Origin: Deltaproteobacteria bacterium
Lineage (GTDB): Bacteria; Desulfobacterota; UBA8473
DNA length: 7,324 bases
Reading direction: 5' to 3'
Assembly (NCBI GenBank): GCA_030623035.1
Contig: JAUXFK010000155.1
Coordinates: forward strand, 1-7,324
Of the stretch, positions 6,075 through 7,324 are shown in pieces. The notes beneath the pieces are model-generated. The model saw only the letters and a list, made by a program, of their open reading frames with translations, was not told the DNA's origin and searched no databases. The position numbers and the translations under genes were made by a program. Every line of letters starts with the position of its first letter. The first letter of the stretch is position 1.

Positions 6075-6147
6075 AACCCATATAGAATTAGAGGATTAAA
6101 ATGCTTACTTCTTGATAGTCGATCCCCATGAACGATTACTTAAAAAC

Positions 6148-6152
6148 AAGGA
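6148..6152 (+). promoter_or_regulatory. Ribosome binding site for the metallo-hydrolase gene
   Basis: AAGGA lies 9 nt before the ATG at 6162 and fixes that start. The nearest upstream ATGs (6128, 6152) are in other frames. Confidence 0.6.
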
Positions 6153-6161
6153 TGGACGGAT

Positions 6162-7136
6162 ATGAGTGTAGAAAAAGATTATGTTGTACAAATCGAAGAG
6201 GCAGACAGGGTTGAAGTGACTACAATTATAGATAACTATACAGACACTACCCTCGCAATGAGTGAACCCCCATCGGAAATGATAAAGAGACCCCTTCTGG
6301 CGAAAGAAGGGAAGATACCGGCAGAGGGACTCCTTGCAGAACACGGTCTTTGTTTATTGGTTAAGGTGTTTAAAGGAGATCAATGCCACAGCGTGTTGTT
6401 GGATTCAGGCTGGTCAAAGATAGGGGTGCCCCACAATATGAAGATGCTCGGGGTGGATGTTTCCGAAATAGAGGCGGTGGTGATAAGCCATGGTCATATG
6501 GATCACTGTGGAGCATTGCCTGAAATATTGGAGTTAATATCTCCTGGGAGCGCTTCGGTAATTGTCCACCCAGATGCTTTTTTGCCAAGGATTATTTCAT
6601 TACAGGGAGGGGCAACCATAGAAATGCCTACTATGAAAGAATCCGCCCTTAAAAAGACCGGTATTGAAGTGGTAAAGACTAAAACTCCCCATTCTCTCGC
6701 CTCAGGGCTTGTCTTCTCTCTTGGGGAGGTGGAAAGAACCACCGATTTTGAAAAAGGTATTCCTGGTCACCTTATTAAACGTAAAGACGAATTTGAACCT
6801 GACTCTATTATGGACGATCAAGGATTGGTGATCAACCTGAAAGGGAAAGGACTGGTGATTATAACGGGTTGTGCCCACTCTGGAATAATCAATACAATTA
6901 AATATGCGAAAAAGATTACTCGCGTTGATACGATTTATGCTGTTATGGGGGGATTCCATCTGACCGGCCCGCAGTTCATGTTAATCACCGACAGAACGGT
7001 TGAGGAACTGAAGAAGGTGAAACCATCGCTTATCATTCCGATGCATTGTACCTGTCGGGTAGCAATGAACTGGATTGAAAGAGAGTTTCCTGATTCGTTC
7101 ATGTTAAACAGTGTGGGTACGACATTTTGTTTTTAG
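6162..7136 (+). CDS. Metallo-beta-lactamase-fold hydrolase, MJ0301-like family
   Basis: This 324-residue cytoplasmic protein of the metallo-beta-lactamase superfamily has the binuclear metal motif SHGHMDHCGAL (His110, His112, Asp114, His115). Further ligand or family positions are His239 in GCAHSGIINTI, His266 in MGGFHLTGP and His295 in IPMHCTC. The opening VEVTTIIDNYTD and the GCAHSG box are characteristic of the branch often annotated as 7,8-dihydropterin-6-methyl-4-(beta-D-ribofuranosyl)aminobenzene 5'-phosphate synthase. That name comes from methanogen methanopterin biosynthesis and should not be transferred to a bacterium without evidence; the real substrate is unknown. No signal peptide is seen. 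A terminator lies between it and the GRE gene, and the gap of 206 bp argues for separate transcription. The following gene is outside the window. Confidence 0.85.
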   Translation: MSVEKDYVVQIEEADRVEVTTIIDNYTDTTLAMSEPPSEMIKRPLLAKEGKIPAEGLLAEHGLCLLVKVFKGDQCHSVLLDSGWSKIGVPHNMKMLGVDVSEIEAVVISHGHMDHCGALPEILELISPGSASVIVHPDAFLPRIISLQGGATIEMPTMKESALKKTGIEVVKTKTPHSLASGLVFSLGEVERTTDFEKGIPGHLIKRKDEFEPDSIMDDQGLVINLKGKGLVIITGCAHSGIINTIKYAKKITRVDTIYAVMGGFHLTGPQFMLITDRTVEELKKVKPSLIIPMHCTCRVAMNWIEREFPDSFMLNSVGTTFCF

Positions 7137-7140
7137 ACCA

Positions 7141-7150
7141 TATCGCGATA
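7141..7150. promoter_or_regulatory. 10-bp perfect palindrome
   Basis: TATCGCGATA starts 4 nt after the metallo-hydrolase stop codon. It has no room for an RNA loop, so it would act as a DNA site if anything. The rest of the 188-bp tail holds a small GTCG/CGAC hairpin (about 7198-7211) and no convincing gene on either strand. Confidence 0.25.
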
Positions 7151-7324
7151 CTTTTGAAAATTAGAAAAGGTGTAACAGTTTAGCTTTTTGAAAAGAGTCG
7201 CTTCAACGACAATCAAATTTTAATCCGTGTAAACTCGCATCCAAGTGAGCGTAAAGAAAGAACAGTATATCACTATTCAATTGAGTATCTCCATTATGAC
7301 CTATTTCAGAGATAAAATGTAAGG

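Noticed and set aside
7137..7324. RNA gene or partial gene at the right edge
   Set aside because: There is no cloverleaf or other recognisable RNA fold, and all frames are broken by stops within a few codons of any start.
1..7324. CRISPR array, insertion sequence or tRNA
   Set aside because: No regularly spaced direct repeats, transposase motifs or tRNA-like structure was seen on either strand.

Overview
The window looks like a chromosomal segment of a strictly anaerobic, moderately AT-rich bacterium. It carries five recognisable genes plus one very small one, all on the + strand. The lifestyle call rests on an oxygen-sensitive glycyl-radical enzyme (GRE) beside a CoA-disulfide-reductase-type flavoenzyme. 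A Desulfobacterota-like (syntrophic or sulfate-reducing) host is my impression from the gene families. Nothing in the window, such as rRNA or ribosomal proteins, settles taxonomy.

Layout: 1-158 holds a long imperfect hairpin and a good sigma70-like promoter. 159-599 is peptide deformylase (def). 600-822 holds an intrinsic terminator, a 14-bp perfect palindrome and a promoter. 823-2163 is an FAD/NAD(P) CoA-disulfide reductase-like enzyme. 2277-3143 is a DUF89/ARMT1-type metal-dependent phosphatase. 3144-3286 contains hairpins and a 9-bp inverted repeat. 3287-3451 is a 54-residue four-cysteine protein resembling the gamma subunit of benzylsuccinate synthase. 3469-5955 is the GRE catalytic subunit, related to X-succinate (fumarate-adding) synthases. 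5956-6161 has two hairpins, the second a strong terminator candidate. 6162-7136 is a metallo-beta-lactamase-fold protein of the MJ0301-like family. 7137-7324 has a 10-bp palindrome and no gene that I can see.

The centre of interest is the two-gene unit 3287-5955. The small gene has a full-length Shine-Dalgarno, and the large gene starts 17 nt after it. The large subunit keeps the radical Gly804 and thiyl Cys468. It lacks the Cys-x-Glu signature of lyases such as CutC or arylacetate decarboxylases. It has an Arg 15 residues after the Cys, the spacing I recall for the fumarate-binding Arg of benzylsuccinate synthase. I infer an enzyme that adds an unknown hydrocarbon-like or phenolic substrate to fumarate. 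The activase and a beta-type small subunit, both normally nearby, are absent here. The other genes each have terminator-like or regulatory DNA between them and are probably separate transcription units. A functional link between them and the GRE is not shown by the sequence.
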